Under the pieces are notes generated by a model. The model was not told the origin of the DNA. It was given only the letters and a program-made list of their open reading frames with translations, and made no database searches. A program made the translations under genes and the position numbers. This document shows, in pieces, positions 59,989-64,000 of a DNA stretch of 64,000 bases. Origin of the DNA: Larix kaempferi (lineage: Eukaryota > Streptophyta > Pinopsida > Pinales > Pinaceae); contig BSBM01002101.1 in NCBI GenBank assembly GCA_027924585.1, positions 310,001 through 374,000 on the forward strand, written 5' to 3'. The stretch's first letter is position 1; each line of letters begins with the position of its first letter.

Positions 59989-62900
59989 GCTATTTTATCC
60001 CCCTTTAAGCCCAACTCTAGAGAAAACGCACGGTCGCGTTTCGTCTTTGACCTACTTCTCGGAATTGAAAACTGAGAAAAGATTTGGATGTCCCATTTTC
60101 TAACATGCGTGGACAACAACTTTCGTGACGTTACGAGCTAATTTCACACCCTTTAAGCTCAAGTCTAACGAAAATTTTGACTTTGACCAACTTCTGGGAA
60201 TTGAAATTTGAGAATAGATTTGGATGTCTCGTTGGTAGACAAGTGCGCATGCCAACTTTCGTGATGTTCCGAGCTATTTTCCCACCCTTTAAGCCCAAGT
60301 CTAGCGAAAACACATGGTCGAGTTTCAACTTTGACCAATTTCCCGAAATTGAAATTTGAGAATAGTTTTGGATGTCCCATTGGTAAACAAGCATCCATGC
60401 CAACTTTCGTGACGTGCCGACCTATTTTCTGCCCCATTAAGCCCAACTCTAGTGAAAACGTACGGTCGAGTTTCGAATTTCACCAACTTCTCCGAATTGA
60501 AAATTGAGCATAGATTTGGATGTCCCATTTGTAGACATGCGCACACAGCAAAATTCATGACGTTACGAGCTAATTTCACACCCTTTAAGCTCAAGTCTAG
60601 CGAAAACACATGGTGGCATTTCGACTTTGACCAACTTCTGGGAATTGAAATTTGAGAATAGATTTGGATGTCCCGTTGGTAGACAAGTGTGCACGCCAAC
60701 GTTCGTGACGTTACGAGCTAATTTCACACCCTTTAAGCTCAAGTCTAGAGAAAACGCATGGTGGCGTTTCGACTTTGACCAAGTTCTGGGAATTGAAATT
60801 TGCGAATAGATTTGGATGTCCCGTTGGTAGACAAGTGCCCATGCCAACTTTCATGATGTTCCAAGGTATTTTATCCCCCTTTAAGCCCAAGTCTAGAGAA
60901 AACGCACGGCCGCGTTTCGGGTTTGACCTACTTCTCGGAATTGAAAATTGAGAATAGATTCGGACGTCCCATTTGTAGACTGGTGTGCACACCAACTTTC
61001 GTGACGTTCCAAGCTATTTTTTCACCCTTTAAGCTCAAGCCTAGCAAAAACGCACGGTCGATTTTCGACATTCACCAACTTCTCGAAATTGAAAATTGAG
61101 CATTGATTTGGATTTCCCATTGGTAGACAAGTGCGCACGCCAACGCTCATGACGTTCCGAGCTATTTTCCCACCCTTTAAGCTTAAGTCTAGCGAAAACG
61201 AATGGTGGCGTTTCGACTTTGACCAAGTTCTGGGAATTGAAATTTGAGAATAGATTTGGATGTCCCGTTGGTAGACAAGTGCCCATGCCAATGTTCGGGA
61301 CGTTCCGAGGTATTTTCTCGCCCTTTAAGCCCAACTCTAGAGAAAACGCACGATCGCGTTTCGGGTTTGACCTGCTTCTCGGAATTGAAAATCGGGAATA
61401 GATTTGGATGTCCCATTTGTAGACATGCGTGCAAAGCAAATTTCGTGACGTTATGAGCTAATTTCACACCCTGTAAGCTAAAGTCTAGCGAAAACATATG
61501 GTGGCGTTTCGACTTTGACCAACCTATGGGAATTGAAAATTAAGAATAGATTTAGATGTCCCATTGGTAGACAAGCGTCCACGCCAACTTTCATGATGTT
61601 TCGAGCTTTGTTCTCCCCCTTTAAGCCCAAGCCTACTGAAAACACACGGTCGAATTTCGACTTTCACCAAATTCATGGAATTGAAAATTGAGCATAGATT
61701 TGGATTTCCCGTTGGTAGAAAAGTGTGCACGCCAACGTTCGCGATGTTCTGAGCTATTTTACCACCCTTTAAGCCCAAGTCTAGCGAAAACACACTGTCG
61801 AGGTTTGACTTCGACGAACTTTGCTGAATGGAAAATTGAGCGTAGATTTGGATGTCCCGTTGGTAGACAAGTCCGCACGCCAACTTTCGTGATGTTCCGA
61901 GCTATTTTCCCACCCTTTAATCCCAAGTCTAGCGAAAACGCACGGTCGAGTTTCAACTTTGACCACCTTCTCGGAATTGAAATTTGAGAATAGTTTTGGA
62001 TGTCCCATTGGTAGACAAGCGTCCATGCCAACTTTCCTGATGTTCCGAACTATTTTCTCCCCCTTTAAGCCCAAGTCTAGCGAAAACGGACGGTTGAGTT
62101 TTGACTTTGAACAACTTCACGGAATTGAAAATTGAGCATAGATTTGGATGTCCCATTGGTAGACAAGTGCGCATGCCAACTTTCATGGTGTTCCGAGCTA
62201 TTTTCCCGCCCTATAATCCCAAGTCTAGCAAAAAAAGCATGGTCGATTTTCAACTTTGCCAACTTCTCGGAATTGAAATTTGAGAATAGTTTTGGATGTC
62301 CCATTGGTAGACAAGCGTCCATGCCAACTTTCGTGACGTTTCGAGCTATTTTCTCCCCCTTTAAGCCCAAGTTTAGTGAAAACGAACGGTCGAGTTTCAA
62401 CTTTGACCAACTTCTTGGAATTGAAATTTGAGAATAGTTTTGGATGTCCCATTGGTAGACAAGTGTCCACACCAACTTTCATCACATTTCGAGCTATTTT
62501 ATCCCCCTTTAAGCCCAACTCTACTGAAAACACACGGTCGCGTTTCGGCTTTGACCTACTTCTCGGAATTGAAAATTGAGAATAGATTTGGATGTCCCAT
62601 TTGTGGACATGCGTACACAACAACTTTCGTGACGTTACGAGCTAATTTCACACCCTTTAAGCTCAAGTCTAGCGAAAAATCACGGTCGAGTTTCAACTTT
62701 GACCAACTTCCCGGAATTTAAATTTGAGAATAGTTTGGGATGTCCCATTGGTAGACAAGCGTCCACACCAACTTCCGTGACGTTCCGACCTATTTTCTGC
62801 CCCATTAAGCCCAACTCTAGTGAAAACGTATGGTCGAGTTTTGACTTTCACCAACTTCTCGGAATTAAAAATTGAGCATATATTTGGATGTCCCATTTGT

Positions 62901-64000
62901 AGACATGCACGCACAACAAATTTCGTGACGTTAAGAGCTAATTTCACACCCTTTAAGCTCAAGTGTAGTGAAAACGCATGGTGGCATTTCGACTTTGACC
63001 AACTTCTTGAATTGAAATTTGAGAATAGATTTGGATGTACCGTTGGTAGACAAGTGCGCACGCCAACTTTCGTGACGTTTTGAGTTATTTACCCACCCTT
63101 TAAGCCCAAGTCTAGCAAAAACGCAGGATCGAGTTTCAACTTTGACCAACTTCTTGGAATTGAAGTTTGAGAATAGATTTGGATGTCCCATTGGTAGACA
63201 AGCGTCCATGCCAACTTTCGTGACGTTTCGAGCTATTTTCTCCTCCTTTAATCCCAAGTCTAGCGAAAACGCACGGTCGAGTTTCGACTTTGACCAGCTT
63301 CGCGGAATTGAAAATTGAGCATAGATTTGGATTCCCTGTTGGTCGACAACTGCACACGCCAACTTTCGTGATGTTCCGAGAAATTCTCCACCCTTTAAGG
63401 CTAAGTCTAGCAAAAACGCACGGTCGAGTTTCGGCTTTGACCAACTTCTCGGAATTGAAATTTGAGAATAGATTTGGATATCCCATAGGTAGACAACCGT
63501 GCACGCCAACTTTCGTGATGTTCTGAGCTATTTTATTCCCCTTTATGCCCAACACTAGAGAAAACGCACGGTTGCATTTCGGCTTTGACCTACTTCTCGG
63601 AATTGAAAATTGAGAATAGATTTGGATGTCCCATTTGTAGACATGCGCGCACAGCAACGTTCGTGACGTTCCGAGCTATTTTCTCCCCCTTTAAGACCAA
63701 CTCTAGCGAAAACGCACGATCAAGTTTCAACTTTGACCAACTTCTCAGAATTGAAATTTGAGAATAGTTTTGGATGTCCCATTGGTAGACAAGTGTCCAC
63801 ACGAACTTTCGTGACATTCCGAGCTATTTTCTCCCCCTTTAAGCCCAACTCTAGAGAAAACGCACGGTCTCGTTTCGGCTTTGACCTACTTCTCGGAATT
63901 GAAAATTGAGAATCGATTTGGATGTCCCATTTGTAGACATGCGCGCACAGCAACTTTCATGACGTTCCGAGCTATTTTCTCCCCCTTTATGCACAACTCT
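59989..64000 (+). repeat. HOR copy 7 (partial, cut by window end)
   Basis: First 4,012 bp of a further copy: monomers 1-27 complete and 30 bp of monomer 28. It has a private T at 61292 (unit 1304, C elsewhere), which turns a CpG into TpG. It carries the common bases at units 1644 and 1687, so those two changes belong to copy 6 only. The truncation is caused by the window edge. Confidence 0.97.
61292..61292. other. Inter-copy variant, unit 1304: private T in copy 7
   Basis: GCCAATGTTCGGG in place of GCCAACGTTCGGG, a CpG to TpG transition. Confidence 0.9.

Larger units (their letters stand above)
1..64000 (+). repeat. Satellite DNA array, 148-bp monomer in a 68-monomer (9,998-bp) higher-order repeat
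   Basis: The landmark GCTATTTT (or GCTAATTT) followed by a C-rich run and CCCTTTAAGC recurs every 148 bp from the first base to the last, always on the + strand. Walking the first copy monomer by monomer gives 68 monomers before the sequence restarts at 9999. The same order of diagnostic monomers then restarts at 19997, 29995, 39993, 49991 and 59989. No unique DNA, inversion or mobile-element insertion interrupts the array. Its role as a centromeric or heterochromatic satellite is inferred from architecture only; the sequence does not prove kinetochore association. The species and satellite family are not recognised. Confidence 0.98.

Noticed and set aside
1-64000. CRISPR array
   Set aside because: Repeats are directly contiguous, 148 bp long and without unique spacers; no cas genes are present.
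1-64000. rRNA or tRNA gene clusters with a unit of about 10 kb
   Set aside because: A 9,998-bp unit recalls a ribosomal DNA repeat, but the unit is built entirely of 148-bp monomers and I see no rRNA- or tRNA-like sequence.
1-64000. Retrotransposon or other mobile element
   Set aside because: I see no long open frame with reverse transcriptase, integrase or transposase motifs, no terminal repeats and no target-site duplication.
1-64000. Naming a species or known satellite family
   Set aside because: I could not match the monomer to a satellite I recall with confidence, and length alone is not diagnostic.

Overview
The whole 64 kb window is one uninterrupted head-to-tail satellite DNA array. 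I see no gene, RNA gene, transposon, CRISPR array or unique sequence in it. The basic monomer is 148 bp (about 47% GC in a consensus compiled by eye), always in the same orientation. Monomers are clearly related but diverged from each other, and they are arranged in a fixed order of 68 to make a higher-order repeat (HOR) of exactly 9,998 bp. The window holds six complete HOR copies (1-9998, 9999-19996, 19997-29994, 29995-39992, 39993-49990, 49991-59988) and the first 4,012 bp of a seventh (59989-64000). That makes 435 complete monomers plus a 30-bp fragment. Copy boundaries are arbitrary because the window starts inside the array; I start each monomer at the GCTATTTT/GCTAATTT landmark, which falls at base 1.

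This architecture points to a eukaryotic chromosome, and a centromeric or other heterochromatic satellite block is the most likely location. The reasons are a monomer close to nucleosome length, a multi-monomeric HOR, near-perfect HOR homogeneity and no interrupting sequence. I do not recognise the species. The length class suits a flowering plant, but an animal is not excluded. Centromere function is an inference.

Inside the HOR the monomers record older history. (i) A two-type alternation (GAAAATTGAG with TTTCGAC against GAAATTTGAG with TTTCAAC) implies an ancestral dimer of about 296 bp, best kept in monomers 22-37 (3096-5461). (ii) Twelve of the 68 monomers belong to a distinct 'B' subfamily starting GCTAATTTCACACC. 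(iii) Several multi-monomer blocks are repeated inside the HOR. In two of them one monomer was lost and a hybrid monomer marks the join (monomer 19 = 2/3 hybrid, monomer 65 = 56/57 hybrid). (iv) Monomers 2 and 61 carry 12-bp and 49-bp deletions that can be aligned to the same right end. The 68-mer was then amplified as a unit, very recently or under strong homogenisation: I find ten substitution sites and no indels among the copies.

Those few variants are informative. Two of them, at unit positions 6796 and 8524, occur in all four combinations across six copies, which suggests exchange between HOR copies. Copy 6 has two nearby changes that both match other monomers of the same HOR, which looks like a short conversion patch. 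Unit position means position within the 9,998-bp HOR; add 9,998 for each later copy.
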